This document shows, in pieces, positions 11,204 to 23,789 of a DNA stretch of 64,000 nt. The notes under the pieces were generated by a model. The model saw only the letters and a program-made list of their open reading frames with translations. It had not been told where the DNA came from and made no database searches. Positions within the stretch are counted from its first letter, which is position 1. The number at the start of each line of letters is the position of its first letter. The translations under genes and the position numbers were made by a program. The stretch lies in contig JAQOTA010000054.1 of assembly GCA_029532415.1 (NCBI GenBank), positions 3,782,001 to 3,846,000 of the forward strand, in the 5' to 3' direction. This stretch comes from Marasmius tenuissimus (Eukaryota; Basidiomycota; Agaricomycetes; Agaricales; Marasmiaceae).

Positions 11204-12299
11204 GTCTAGTTCAATTTTCCGTGATGGGCTTGAGAAAAATCGATACTCACAACAAGATATGGCAGAGAGGCTAGCCAGCACCCCATTTCTTGACCAAGGT
11301 TCAACAACCATGCCAGTGTTGGTACTGCATGCAGTCGTAGTTGAGAATCGACATGTAGGGAGGCTGGGTGGCAATCACGAACATACATCTCTTTGATTTT
11401 TATGAGGCCCGTGCAACAATGCTTGTTATGCAGAATCATCAGAATCTTTACTACTCAACTGATAGTCCCACTACCATGAATCCATGATGAGTCCAGCTGA
11501 AAGTACTTGTGTTCAGTGGTTAAGAAATGGAAGTTGCAACTGTCAAACAGACAAAAGCACACTCAAAATAATGGGAAGGAAAAAGTGATAGTAATGAAGC
11601 AGTATGAATAATACTCGCAGTGACTCTGCACAACTGAAACAAACCGTGAATGTCTTTCGTAGCTATTCGAGTCTCAATCATCCCTGTAGATAGGTCGACG
11701 ACGGGGCGAGTGGAACGTTTTCCGATACAGTTATGTTCCAGACTACAACACGACGATCGAATCTGTAGTTATAAGAGTATGAAGAAGATACCGCAAGATA
11801 GGTCAGCCGATATTCTCTGGTTCGAAGCATGCTGGTGTACATACCGGACGGCTGGAGCATTCGTGGGAAGGAGGCTGAATGGCTGCAAAGTACGAGGACA
11901 GGTCCCGTTCAACACATGGTATCTGAGACAAGGGGCGTTGGCCACCACCATCGCACTGTCCTGATGCACCATCGACACCAATGCTCGAGTCGCCGAGTTG
12001 AAATTCAAGTGTGGACGTCAAAAATGCGGGCGCGTCCTGTGATTTTGGTATTCGCCGGTTGGGGAGAAGGTAGACTGTAGTAGTGACATATAGTGAGCCG
12101 TAGAACGTGTTAACGTGAATGGTGCTTGTACTTGAGGCGTTCAAGACGGTCGGCCCTCTTCGGTATACACGCCACGAGCCCTAAACGCAGCCAGATTGAA
12201 GACTTAGTTGATCCTGTAGGTGAAGATAGTTTCAATTACTGAGAATTGAATGGGATTCAAAGGCACATACAATTCGCTAGCTACCTCAGCTATGTCCGC
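11204..12299. other. Unassigned segment between MPA1 and a repeated block
   Basis: Several short open frames occur on both strands (for example minus-strand frames within 11803-12144), but none matches a family and no consistent exon chain was found. On the minus strand a donor-like GTGAGTA sits just beyond the MPA1 stop, and equivalents lie antisense to MPA2 and MPA3, so an antisense gene ending here is possible. About 11407-11615 is also free of CG. Confidence 0.35.
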
Positions 12300-12570
12300 G
12301 AGATGTCGGTAAGATTCTGAGCGAATCTCATTGCTACGTTTTGGCCAGGTCGAGCAACGAGTACAGTGGGGAGATGGGGAGAAAGGAAGAAGTTGGATTG
12401 GCGTGACACTGACAGTGACAGATAGCACGAGCTGGCACGTGGCTACGCGTCTTACTCTCACGTGCCAGACGCGTCCTTCCTTGTTCCCGAGCCACTACCT
12501 ACTACTCAGTCAAGTTATCGCGCCTGGATTCCGATATCACTGGAATGTCCGGAGATTCATTATTGGCAGG
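12300..12570. repeat. Repeated block, copy A (pairs with 15190-15450)
   Basis: Shared features with about 15190-15450 in the same order: ATTGCTACGTTT, AGGT(C/T)GAGCA, a GA-rich stretch, CACGTGGC(T/C)ACGCG, GACGCGTCC, and TCGCGCC(T/C)(G/A)G. With MPA1 and MPA2 at the other ends, this marks a tandem unit of about 2.8 kb. Several ACGCG(T/C) and CACGTG hexamers lie inside, so it could be a promoter region; that is inference. Confidence 0.55.
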
Positions 12571-12628
12571 CGGAGATTACCGATATTACTATTAAGTAGA
12601 ACTTTTGGCAGGCCTACAGTCCGCCTCC

Positions 12629-13042
12629 TCAGGGGCAACTTGAATAAATCTTGATCTCGGACATTGGAGTCATCGATTCTTTTGCCATCAGCATCGAGCG
12701 GTTATTGTACCCAGCGAGAATATTTCTTGCCAACTCCCTCTCCCGGCGGAAGATTGCAGGCCATGATACCCGGGAATGCTCAAACTAAATGAATATGCAG
12801 GAGTAAAGAATTGGGAGGGCAGTACGTTGACATCAATTTCGGTGGCATAAGAATGAGAGGAACCCCCTCCCGAACGTACGAATTATAGCGACGAGGAAAG
12901 TTTCAATTACCTTATTCGAGTCACGATTGACAAAAGACTGCGGTCCGAGTCTTTGAGTATCAGTCAAGAATTCATGGGTGAACTGTAGAGGCCGAAATTT
13001 TGGTAGCCAGATGCCCTTGGGCTCCGCCTTCAACGCCACCAT
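12629..13042 (-). CDS. Hypothetical small two-exon protein
   Basis: Exons 13042-12911 and 12784-12629, joined at an intron with GTAATT donor and CATTTAG acceptor, give 95 aa. It starts MVALKAEPKGIWLPKF and has a charged second exon (FRRERELARN, YNNRSMLMAKES). Both exons stay in frame across a phase-0 junction, which supports a real or recently real gene. The 126-base intron is long for this genome. No family was recognised; it may be a fragment of a larger gene. It lies between the two MPA tandem units. Confidence 0.4.
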
Positions 13043-13620
13043 AGTAGCTCCGAGCTATAGATACCCCTTACCAGGACCTGGGTTACGTTTGTGGCGTCAG
13101 CCACTTGGTGGAGCCCTGACAGCATCACCTTGATCCAGCGTGACGATCTGGATATTCCTAGACCTATTGTACTGAGAAGAGCTCAGGTGCAAGACCCCGT
13201 CCGTCAAGGCCGCAACAAGTAGTGTTCGGAATGTTTTCAATGCCGCATCGACTTGATATCAAGATAGTTCTCTCATCCACTCGTTTCCTCGCGCGACGCG
13301 CGAGCCTGGTAACTGTGACTGTCACGTTATGCGATCTTCTGCGGCGACTCGATGAACTTGAGCGGCAGTGTCGGTCTTAACAGCAAGAAGACCACTGGCC
13401 CTTCAACTCACTCCGCGCCACCTCTTACCTCTTGCTAAATCAGGAAGGCGATTAAACCTCTGACACCACTATTACTTGTAGAACCGTTTGAAAACGCAGT
13501 CACACTAGGTAAGGAGAGCATAATCGTCGGGATATCCGATTATTCGAGCCGTCGAATGATCGTAATGCATTCTTAAGAGGGTTCAAACGCCGTGAAAAAG
13601 AAAAGACTAAAAAAAACATT
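13043..13620. other. Intergenic region, nothing recognised
   Basis: No open frame with splice support, no repeat and no RNA gene was seen in this stretch. Confidence 0.4.
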
Positions 13621-13627
13621 TATAAGG
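13621..13627 (+). promoter_or_regulatory. TATA-like element of MPA2
   Basis: TATAAGG (within TTTATAAGG), 47-53 bases before the MPA2 ATG. Confidence 0.45.
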
Positions 13628-13673
13628 AGTCGGGGACCGACCTACACTCTCTCCAAATTCCAGTCTCAACCTC

Positions 13674-13941
13674 ATGCCAGCCATCCGCCGACAGAGAATC
13701 AACCGCTATCGCCCATACGGACGTCCTCACACCACATACGCAAGGCGTCTTCGCACTAGGAGAGCACGTAGCAATGTCGTTGCCCGACGACTGCAGGTAA
13801 GGGTCTATTTTTCCTCGTACTACACCAATGGCAGTGCCCTGACCCCCGCCGATATTGTACTAGTTGATGCTTGCACGTCTTCAGCGACGATTATTGTGGA
13901 TAAAGAGGGTCAACGAGTACCTGGCAGGCCGGCTCTGGTAA
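13674..13941 (+). CDS. Small basic protein, family MPA, copy 2
   Basis: Exons 13674-13796 and 13864-13941 give 66 aa: MPAIRRQ head, RYRPYGRP, then a run of Arg-rich sequence (RRLRTRRARS), and a second exon LMLARLQRRLLW ending GRLW. The head and the intron position after Gln match MPA1 and MPA3; the start of exon 2 (L-M-L-A) matches MPA1. The stop again lies in TGGTAAG. The protein is extremely basic, suggesting nucleic-acid or membrane-surface binding, but no function is known. It sits on the second copy of a tandem unit whose other end is at 15190-15450. Confidence 0.6.
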
Positions 13942-15189
13942 GCTCGTTTGCCAAACATTGCTAAGAAACAGTACTCACGAAAGGGTCCTCGCAGACAGCG
14001 ACGCAAACAATGAAGCTCAACATCCTGAGGTGTCCGCGCAGTTTTGGCCAAGCTTACTGTGTTTAGCATTGTGGAGGTTCAACGGAGGAGGTTTTGGAGC
14101 GTAGGATGTCGTGCAAAATGTGGCGCGTGTGGTTGCAACTTGTACACCTGTTTGATCAATATGAAAGGGTGGTCGCGGCCAAATATCAGCGCGTTAGCAG
14201 TCATATCTGACTTTACGGCCGGCGCGAATAGCACAACGCGTATGTGAGCTCCGTACGGTCTGGTGGAGTGGAGGATATCACGACAGGGGAAAGATGGTAA
14301 AGGCACAAGTCGCGATAGAGGAAAGACGGGGCAATGTATTGATGAAAAATAATAATAATCGCGGGCATCCAGCGTAGTGCTGTGTGCATGGGCCCGCATC
14401 GCCCTATCGGCCAGAGGGGCTTACGAGAAGAGAAGAGATCTACGGGATGGGTCAGTTATTCTATTGATTCCGACTATAGCGGTGTACACACCGACAACAA
14501 CTATATTTGCGAATAGGAAGACAGAGGCTAAAAATGATAAGAAACGGGTCCTGCACAAAACAGTGTTCGCCGAACAAGAATGTTGACCATTGCGCCAGCT
14601 CGATATGCCGTCCGTCAAGTTTACCGATGACCATGTCAAAGTAAGGATGTAGGCCCTGTGTATTGGCGCTCGCCAGTACGGGGGGAAAACATAAATGGTG
14701 AGCATACCATAGGCAGCCGCTGAGTGCGACAACACGGTCGTATGAGGTGCTTGGGGCACTCAAAATTTCTTCAAAATGCTGAGCATGTCGCTCGCTTAGA
14801 TCGTCCGCGGGTAGAAAGCCAGGTGGTCAAAGAGTGATAAGGAATAGGTTCTGCACGAAACAGCTGAACAAGGGTGTTGTCCACCTTGTGTCACTCCAAT
14901 GCAGCACCCTGAGTTTCACCGGTAAGCGTGTTGAAGTGACAGCGTGGGTGCTGTGAAGTATCATTCGTCAGTGGGGGTGTAGAAATTAAACAGTGAGGGC
15001 AACATACCCTACTTTCGAAGCGCAGCAACGGTCTCACACTCCCTTCACAGCACTCAAGATAGACCACGCAAGGCATGAGTGTAGCCTTACGAGAAACTCT
15101 TGCAAGTGACTTCGTCAATCTTCGTCAATTCCATAGGTCAATATGGAATGATGAGCAAAATGTGTGACTTGTAGACGTGTATAGCTTAC
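13942..15189. other. Unassigned segment after MPA2
   Basis: Minus-strand frames with hydrophobic stretches occur around 14421-14763 (for example FLASVFLFANIVVVGVY), which could belong to a membrane protein, but no complete exon chain was found. A short direct repeat links about 14536-14585 and 14828-14880 (both contain GATAAG, CTGCACAAAACAG or CTGCACGAAACAG, and GTTG). Confidence 0.3.
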
Positions 15190-15450
15190 TAGAGTATTTA
15201 GCTACGACCTCGAGGAGTCTGCAAGGTTTTGAGTACAAGTATTGCTACGTTTGAACCAGGTTGAGCACGATGGGAGGATGGAGGAAGGGAAGTGCAACGT
15301 CAAAGTAAGGTTAGGGTTGATCTTGTCATAGGCGACACGTGGCCACGCGCGTCACTCAACTGGGACGCGTCCCACCTTGGACCCGAACCACGACCTAGTT
15401 TGACCATCGCGCCCAGGTTCTGATATTACTGGCACTGTTTAGCTCAGTAA
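15190..15450. repeat. Repeated block, copy B (pairs with 12300-12570)
   Basis: Second copy of the block described at 12300-12570. It ends within about 10 bases of the earliest start considered for the WD40 gene, so the 5' region of that gene lies on duplicated DNA. Confidence 0.55.
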
Positions 15451-15457
15451 CGGGGCC

Positions 15458-18400
15458 TTGAGGCTTTTTTTGTTCTCGAAGGAGGGTATGCCTTCCGCAC
15501 AAAGCTATTCTCGTCCTGCAAATTACTTTGATATTTCCCTAACATTTCATGACTACACCGATTGCTCAACTGCGGCTTCGGCAACCTCATTCATCAGCGA
15601 TAGCCTCTCCGATGTTAAACCGACAACTTTGATTTCTTGGAATGCCCCCTCGATCTATACCACATCCGGAGCCGTACCGTCTGGCGGTGTTGCTTTGGGA
15701 TGTCAAGACGGGACTGTAATCATTTGGAAACATGTGGTACAGAAACCCATGCAGAGAGCACCTAGCCCTCCGTCCTGGTCTGGACAGACGAGTCCGTCTC
15801 AGGCATTATCTAGAGCTTCTCTAGCAACATCGAGATCCGCATCTCCTTCGGGCTCATCTCACTACGCGTCGCCATTCAATGTCAATCAACGATCTCGTAT
15901 AGTCTCCGGTATAACCACCGAACGTGTGGAGGCACCGAAGAACTACGTTGACTTCGATGATGAAGCTGACAAACTCAAGGATCTCCTCAAGGGCCGACAA
16001 CCGCGAGATCGAGGGCCTTCATTTACGGGTGAGCGGCCCAGCACAGAACGACTCTCGATAGGCGGATCCTCCAAGCAGAAGGATTCGATCAAACCCCTGC
16101 TATCTCCAGCTCCTCTCTCCCCTTCACTTACACCTAGTACCTTTCACGGCTCGTCAACGTCCCAGGCCCCAAGTCGTTTGCGCCCTCTGGCACATGTCCT
16201 GCTGCCTGCTACCGGGTCACGTAGCTCCGTCATCTCTACGCAAATTTTTGACGGAGGCGAGCTTCTTGCGGTGCTTCAGCGCTCCGGGTATGTCTTGTGT
16301 ATGCAATTTACGCATTTCTGACGCTCTTGCCCAGACACCTAACCATCCTAACGACTACCGACGGAAGGTGTGCCGCTCTCCTGGACCTCGATGCCACCCC
16401 CCTCGATCCTCCGGAAGGTATAAATCCGCGCAACAACCTTCAAGATGCATGGAACTGGGAACGTATTTCAGTTCATCAAGTATTCGAGGTGAGCCAACTC
16501 CACTTTCTTCGAGATGTTATTCTAACATTTAATTCTTAGAGGACTGTCATCATAGCTTCCGCGTCCTTAGACCCATACTCTCTGTCTTCTCAAGCATCTG
16601 ACATGCAAGAAGATGAATCTCAAGATCAGTGTAGGACCGTTATTGTCGAGCTATCGACGAGCCGTCTTGTCGGTAATATCGAAGTGACACTCGAGGCAGT
16701 CGGTCAGTGGTATTTCGAAGGCCCTCCCGATGCTATAGGACTACATTTTCTCTCGGACGGTATGTCTTCTACTTGTTTAGCACATGTTCACTTCTGATAG
16801 CGGCGGCAGAGAACCCGATCTTCTTTTACATCAACTCGAGCGGACAACTATGTTCTCATAGTTTATCTGTCCTTCCCTACCCCGTCTCTCAAGCTAAACC
16901 TTCTGGGAGAGACACTCCTGATTCGCAACGGGGTATCAACGTTGCTCTTCCGAATCCGTTCAAAGTGGCGTCTTCGAAACCTTCGGAGCATGTTGAGGAT
17001 TCGGAGGAAGGGCACCCAGGCAAGGTTGCGCTGGAGCCGTTGCAGGAGATCGGTGCACTGCCGTTTGATAACCAGATCATGGGCTGCCGGATGGTCAGCA
17101 TCGCGGGAACGTTGCACGGTATGGCTTGGTCTTTGCAAGAGTTGGTGGTACGTGCCCTCTCCCTACTCCTTCGATACGCTGCTGATATACTTTGGCTGTA
17201 AGGCATTCAAATACGAAGGAGGCAAGCTTCAGATTCGTTTCAAATCATCTATGTATGACATTGAAGACCTGAAATTATTCGACGATACGTTGTTCATGGT
17301 AGTATATGAGGTAAATCGGCCAGGGTCGGTTTACTGTCTTGATGCTGAACAGTTCTCCTGTAGGATAAGTTCGAGCAGTACACTACAAAGGTCGTCGACG
17401 AGAATAACGATGAAATATCGCAAGGTTCCCAAACCCAACGGGTCAACGTTCAGTACGCTCAACCTTTTGTGGTTCTGTCTTTTCATGGCTGACTACTCAC
17501 CTAGACCACATCTACTTCATACTATCAACTCCGGTACCTCTGATACTCTCGAGATCTCCTCATACTCCACTGGCTTGATCGCCCCCGTGAAGGAGGACCG
17601 GCTTCAGCTCGAAAGTATCACATGGGACGACAAAGACAACAAGACGCGGGTTTCGCAAGTGCTCTGGCGTTCCCCAGCTACATCATCAAATATCAAACTC
17701 ACCGCCAACTTACCAGTTGACCTCGGGACTATTCTTTTGGGTTACAGTAAGTAGTCTTGCGGCCTTTCATTTCAATATCGCTCTGATCTTGGCTTGCACC
17801 TCAAGGTGACGGACGGCTCCGCCAAACTTCGTTAATCCATGCATGCCGAAAGAGATCGGGCGAGGCCACGTTCTCCAAGATATCCGATTATCCGCTCAGC
17901 GGCTACGTGGTCCACCTACAAGAAGTCAGGAACCTACGGACGACTGAACGCTTGATTGTTGGTGGTGCGGACGATGGATCAATTGCCATTTGGGCGCTGT
18001 CAGAGTGTGTACAGACTCCTCTATGAAATCAGAGTGTTGTCTGACATACATTTCCTTTAGCTTGAAACTATGTGCACGCTGGACATTGCTCAACACACCC
18101 CTCACGAAGGTTTTGCAGTTTCAGGACGTAAAGACCGGGCCTCTGGGAGGATGTGTATTGTGCGTCGCCGAAGATGGCACTATAGCCGTCATTGCGATTG
18201 ACGGGTTTGAGTTGTAAGTCTGTCAGACGAGCATATCGGAATTCGTACTGATTTAATCCCTACTCAGCCTTTACATCATCCCAGGTTCAGCATTCCCGTT
18301 GGGCCGAGTATGTATCGGGCAGAACAACTTGTTGCTCTTCTATGCGGATCGCCGAGCACGACTCTGGGATATCAAGACGAAGGAGTTTTGGCGATCTATG

Positions 18401-20698
18401 ACCGCCGAGAAGGCGGAGGAGATGCTGACTCAGGGTGGCTGGTCCGAAATGTGAGGCGTTCTCGAGTTCAATCACTGACTGTTCTGACGACACGAGTCGC
18501 CCAGGTCCCTTGATAGTATTGAAAGTGCTGGCCCTCTTTCGTCTGTGGCCACTTCCGCTCGAGGGTCGGATTTCGGTGTGTTCTATTTGGTGTATCGACT
18601 TTGGCGGTTCTGATGAATCTCAACTGCGTACTGGCCAGCATCTACTTTGAACCTTGACCTCGCACGCTTCATCACAGACACGACGACAATCGTCAAGTCG
18701 ATAAGTACCAGCAAAGCACAGACCCAAAACATTTTCCTCGCGCGTGACCGACTCCGAGCGGTATTGTCTGTATTGCTCACTTCGGGATTGAACAAGGACA
18801 TAGACGAAGTCTGCCGTACTCAACTCGGTATACCCTTGTCGAACGTGTCCGTTGGATTTTCTAGGTAAGCTCGTGTTTTCACTTACTGTTCACCCTTTCC
18901 CCTAAACACCTTTCCCATAGCTCTGGGGCTACAACGGCCCACCAACTTCTCTCACCCAGCCAAGCATGGTGTATCTCATCCAACCTCTCCGCAGCCCGTG
19001 CATTGGCCATCATAGTCACACTCCGGACGCTGAGCATCTTCGAAGGTTCTTTCTTAACTTCAGCTGTCGATATCACCTTCGTCTCAGCTAACGTCCTGTC
19101 AGAGCTATCACAAAGCGCGAACACCGTAATCGGGTTTTATAGTTCCTCGTTGAGGGATACTGTAGGGAGTTTGTATAAGCCTCCGAATTTGGGGTTCGTT
19201 GCGAGGTGTTGGTTTGAGGGGTCGAGTAAGTGCTTTCTGGCATCGTTCTGTTTTGCTATTAATAGGTTTGACCTAGGCGACATTCGTCATGCAGCAAGGA
19301 TGCTATTCGATGCTGCAGCGGTTGGTTTGACGGACGAAGAGGTCAATGCGACTGTGGAAGCTTGGCAACACCAGCGTATGTCTGCTTTTCCGATTGAAGA
19401 ACCATGATCGCTTACAGGGACTCAAGTTCCGTGTCTACAGCCTACGGTACAGAAGGAATCCACGGTTGCCGGTCTTTCGCTGTTCCTCTGTGGCCATTTG
19501 GCTGCGGAGAGGTATAGTCTTCTCTCTGCCAAGTATGTTTGATTCTGGTTTCCCGGTGTGCGTTGAGTGCTAACGACGCACACAGCACGTTGAAGGACGT
19601 CTGCAAATCCATTTCGCTCTATCTCCACGACGAACACTCGATCTACCGAGTTCTCGCCATCGACTTGTGCTCGAGAGGCTTCCACGTCTGGCAGCACTAT
19701 ATCGATGCGCTCGAAATCTTACGAGCTCTTTTCCACCTAGCTACGAGCAGCCGGAAAGAGATTATCAGTGCGCAGAATGTCGGTGCCCAAGCTCGATTGG
19801 CGATTTTGCATATCTCGTCGACGCATACGCCGTTGTTTATGACGACGTTGAGTATGGATATTTTGAAGCCGACGGATACGGAGCATAGGAAGAATGTCAT
19901 GCAGATTGTGGCTTTTTTGATTCGGAAGGTCGGTTTTGTTGTGTCCGCCTGTTCGGGTTGGCAAGAGGGCTCATGGGATTGTCTCTCTCTGTGTTTTTTG
20001 TAGCGTCCGATGGTGTTGTATCCCAACCTCCCCAAGCTGATGGAAGCTGTGGTCAAGTCTCTTGACCCGAATTCGACGACGAACCGTGATGCTGTCTTGG
20101 ACACTGCGACGGAGATTCTCGGACATGTAGTGAAAACGTACGTGCATCTTTCTCTCTATACGATCAAAGGCAGCAGCACCTTAATCTCTATGATCTGTCT
20201 AGCTTCCCGAACATTGATTTCCACATGTCGACCCAACGCCTCGCTGTTGGGAGCAACGAGGGTGCTATCGTCATGTACGATCTCAAAACGGCCACTCGTC
20301 TCTACGTCCTTGAAGGCCACAAGAAAGCTATCGCCGCGTGTAGTTTCTCCCCTGATGGTAGACGACTGGTCACTCTTTCTTTGGAGGAGAGCGTTGTCTT
20401 GGTGTGGAAAGTCGGAACGAGTTTCTCGAGTTTCTTCAATCCGGGGGCTCCGCCCAGGCAAGGTCACTCGGGATCGGATCCGTTCAAGACTCTGCCTTTC
20501 AATGTTGGTGATGAAGGTGTGATCAATCTTGCTATGTGCCTGTGAACGAAGGAACCTGAATTGCTGATCACTTCTTATGTACTACCCTCAGGGAGCATGG
20601 AAATAGCCGATACGTTGGAATTGGTTCGATTCGAATGGACTGCAGACAGAAGTGTAAAGTTGAGGATTCGTAGCAGTGTTTTGAGTTTTAGTACTTGA
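15458..20698 (+). CDS. WD40-repeat protein resembling WDR7 / rabconnectin-3 beta
   Basis: About 19 exons joined by short introns keep one frame from 15458 (or the in-frame ATG at 15488, preferred by length of upstream sequence) to TGA at 20696-20698. WD-type repeats are visible near the N-terminus (GGVALGCQDGTVIIWKH), the middle (LIVGGADDGSIAIWALS) and the C-terminus (LAVGSNEGAIVMYDL; ACSFSPDGRRLVTLS). Between them lies a helical region, the arrangement of WDR7-type proteins. In animals WDR7 partners DMXL proteins in regulating V-ATPase and vesicle acidification; transfer of that role here is inference. A Ser/Pro-rich, probably disordered stretch (about residues 100-250) is inserted in the first propeller. 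One junction (GTTCA to acceptor at 17506) was chosen because other options give a stop. The 5' end abuts duplicated DNA, so an upstream exon could be missing. Confidence 0.75.
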
Positions 20699-20832
20699 AA
20701 TTACTCAATTTCCTTTGGGTTTTCTTTTGTAGCTATGCCACTCAAGCGACCGCCAACCTCCGCCAACCTAAACTATATGTTAAAAAGCAACCTATCGGGC
20801 GGAGGTGATTTTGGTCTTCAACTTACCGAGAT

Positions 20833-20870
20833 CAAAAATAGGTTGAATGTTCCTTTTCAACCTATTTTTG
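20833..20870. repeat. Perfect 15-bp inverted repeat (hairpin) downstream of the WD40 gene
   Basis: CAAAAATAGGTTGAA at 20833-20847 and its exact reverse complement at 20856-20870 are separated by 8 bases. Further partial AACCTA copies lie nearby (about 20794 and 20882). It lies about 135 bases past the WD40 stop and may mark the 3' UTR end or a miniature element. The rest of 20699-21254 holds nothing else recognised. Confidence 0.6.
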
Positions 20871-21254
20871 GTCGTTATTCAACCTAGCTTACATTCACAG
20901 TGTAGCACCCTTGTTCCCATCGCCACTGCCAGTGTTAGCGGATCGAATTCCCATCCACCTGGTTGAGCTATTGGCCAGTGCATGGGATCATCAAATGTTA
21001 CCTACATCCATTCGATCGTATTATACGCCATTGTATCTCTTCCTTCCCCGTTGTACCCGGTGTTATTTGGACAGAGCTACCGCAGCCAAACCAACCGCAG
21101 TTTGAACCCCGTGAAACCCCTATTCCAATTCTTTTGATCTCAATTGAGTTACGTCGGCTGTCTCCCATCTAACTTTTTAATTTTCTTTAAATTCACCATT
21201 CTTGACGTCCTCGAATTTACTTCCCACCCTACCACCACCGTCGCTACCTCGGGG

Positions 21255-23009
21255 ATGCTGCCACTAAACGGTCCACTTCGCAAGCTAGCCGTACGGTTCC
21301 ACTCTACAAGCACTCAGCTACGTTTCCCACGGCGAATCCTGTTCTCTCTCCTTGCTCTTTCTCTCTCTTCGTTTCTCTTTCTATGGATCACAGAAACTCG
21401 CGTGTACGTTTACCCCGACTCGTTTGTGCACATGTGGAAGGGTAGCAAGATTATAGGAAGCCCGCCGGACTATACCCAGATCTACGCATTGGAAGATTCG
21501 TTACCGCAACACAACCTGAGTTTGCCGTATCCAGAAGGGAGAAATGGGAGATATGTGAGGTTCACGAACGAGATACGAAAACTGGGGTGGAATAACGTCT
21601 TCAACGAGGTGTAGTCTGCGCGTTTTGCTATTCACTCCAACACACAATGCTTACTGGAACAACTTGACCTCCTGCCATGTCAGGCTAATGAACACTCTAC
21701 TCGCGCACGAATCACAACGAGCTTACGTTTTCCAAGATTACTATTGGAAAGGTTCTTATCATCCTTGGCTCATCCCCCCAATCACCTTTTCCGAAACGCG
21801 TAGGCACCCACAGACACCCCTTAGCGCGCTCATTTCTGGGCCTTCATCAGGAGGTCCCTGGGAACCAAACGACTCGGCTCCTCGTTCTGTATCGGCGCGG
21901 TATTGGGAGGTCGTGTGTCCAAAAGAGAAGCGAAAAGTCTACTATACACGAGACATCAAACCATTCGTACCGAAACCATCACCAGAATCGCTAGCGAGGT
22001 CCCCGTACAGCTATGCTGGAGGTCCAATAGGGAACAACCAACGTGAAAACTGGGAGTCACCGTGGGGAGACGACATTTTTGCGTTTTGGAGGGATCTGTT
22101 GTTGAATTCCATGGAGCAGTGCATCGAAATCATCGCCAGTCAAGAAGTGGATTTCTATCCCCAGACGTTCGATGTGAGGATGTGGGCTACACACAAAGCT
22201 TTACCGTTATGGGAGATGTTCTCGAATTCGTCAGTATCGCGATTGCTGTCCGCGTCACCGTTGGTCAAGTCTGGAGTCGACCGGAATCTTCATCTGTTCG
22301 AGCAGGGGTCGAAATCAGGAGGAGACGGTAGTGTCCAAGCTCGGGAAGGTGATCCCCTGTTGGATACGTTGGCCATTCACGTTCGTTTGGGAGACTTTTC
22401 GGATGCTTGCGTCAATTTGTTGGCGGCGTACAACCTCACGTTCTACTCCTGGAATCTCCTTCCTTCTCTCTCACCGGAGGACGTGTTCATCCCACCACCA
22501 GGCGGGGTACTCTCCCCTGATTCTACCGCGGACGAGGCGTACATATACGGGAAGAACACGGAAGAAAATACAAAAATCTATTTGGATCGCTGTCAACCCT
22601 CGATCGACCAAGTGGCTCAAAAGGTTCAGGCAGTACGGGATACCATGGCCCTCGACCTGCAAATTCAGCTTCATACCCTGTATATCCTCACAAACTCCGC
22701 TCCACGTGAAGTCGACGCTCTCAAAGAGGCGTTACGCCAGCATGGTGGGGGGTGGAGCAAAATCGTGACGAGCAAGGACCTGGTTCTGGATGACTTCCAG
22801 CGGGACGTGGAGGGGGCGGTGGATATGGAGATTGCTAGGAGGGCGGGAGGGTTTATCGGCAATGGGGTAAGTCGTTGTGATGCTGTATATCATACTCTCG
22901 AGAGAGAAGCGCTAACGTGGCCGTGTTCCAGTGGTCCTCCATGTCATCAAATATTGTTCACCAGCGGCTAGTCAGTGGGCATAAGCCGAGCAGCGTTCGG
23001 TTTTGGTGA
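21255..23009 (+). CDS. Type II membrane glycosyltransferase, GDP-fucose O-fucosyltransferase-like
   Basis: Exons 21255-21610, 21684-22866 and 22932-23009 give 538 aa. A short cytoplasmic tail and one hydrophobic anchor (about residues 28-48, RRILFSLLALSLSSFLFLWI) indicate a Golgi/ER type II protein. Later features are NGRYVRF, ANGACK-position equivalent replaced by N-E-V-L-M-N-T-L-L-A-H, HVRLGDF at about residues 351-357 (the His-x-Arg-x-Gly-Asp nucleotide-sugar motif of the fucosyltransferase superfamily) and a C-terminal FIGNGWSS. This type is common in Agaricomycetes as a conserved hypothetical protein; donor and acceptor are unproven. The ATG at 21255 was chosen over an upstream in-frame Met because it sits just before the anchor. 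The first junction uses GTAGTC as donor, which restores the frame. Confidence 0.75.
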
Positions 23010-23789
23010 CGGCGAGCCTGATTGCTTTGACTAATACTACTCTTTATGATCTCGTTGGAGGAACGCTGTAGATAGATGGTTTATCTACTGGGTTGTGTGT
23101 ACTTTATTCCTCTCTCTCACCATCATTCGGGAGTGCTCCGCTCATCTACCTCTGTTGCTTATCGTTATTTATCGGTTGTATCGTGTATAGCTCATCAAAC
23201 CTCTGGCACTGACTAGCGAAACGTAACCATGCACTCCTGTTTCTACCCTGCGACAAAGCGAATACACGTTCAAGATCGTGACGTCATATACACCATGGGT
23301 GCTTATGGGCGCCGAATCTCAGACTGACTTGAAGACTGCTACCTCGTGTAAGCCACCGCCTTGGCTCATATTCCACCTCGATAGCCAGAGTCTCTTCATT
23401 GCGTTGAGAGCAAGGTCATTCCTTTCGCTCATATACACCTTCCAGGCCTCCTCTCATCGATCCAGATTACGGCCGAAGACCTGATGGGAAAGGGGGAGTT
23501 CTTTCGAGGGTGCGAGCGAGTAGTCTCCGCCTCCTCGACAGCTAGTTCAACGTAATTTATGGCTCTAGAAGAAAAGCATACCGGGAGCGAGAGCCACGTT
23601 CTTTCGAGTGGCAAGGCAGACCAAAGTGGTATACCGAGAACTTACGAAACCACCGTCCCGGGGCGAGACAAGGACTAGGATTTTTATCGAAAACATCAAA
23701 TTCTACCACCTCAACTACATACGACATCCACAATACGACACTTTCCGTTAACTCTACAACACTCAGCACCTAATACCGCTCATCACCAT
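23010..23789. other. Intergenic region, nothing recognised
   Basis: Short open frames occur on both strands, but none has splice or family support. Confidence 0.4.

Noticed and set aside
14421..14763. Membrane-protein gene on the minus strand with hydrophobic stretches
   Set aside because: Overlapping frames give different hydrophobic products, no start-to-stop exon chain is consistent, and no family was recognised.
22062..22768. Long alternative-frame open reading frames inside the O-fucosyltransferase-like gene
   Set aside because: They overlap the frame that carries HVRLGDF and FIGNGW and show no motif of their own.
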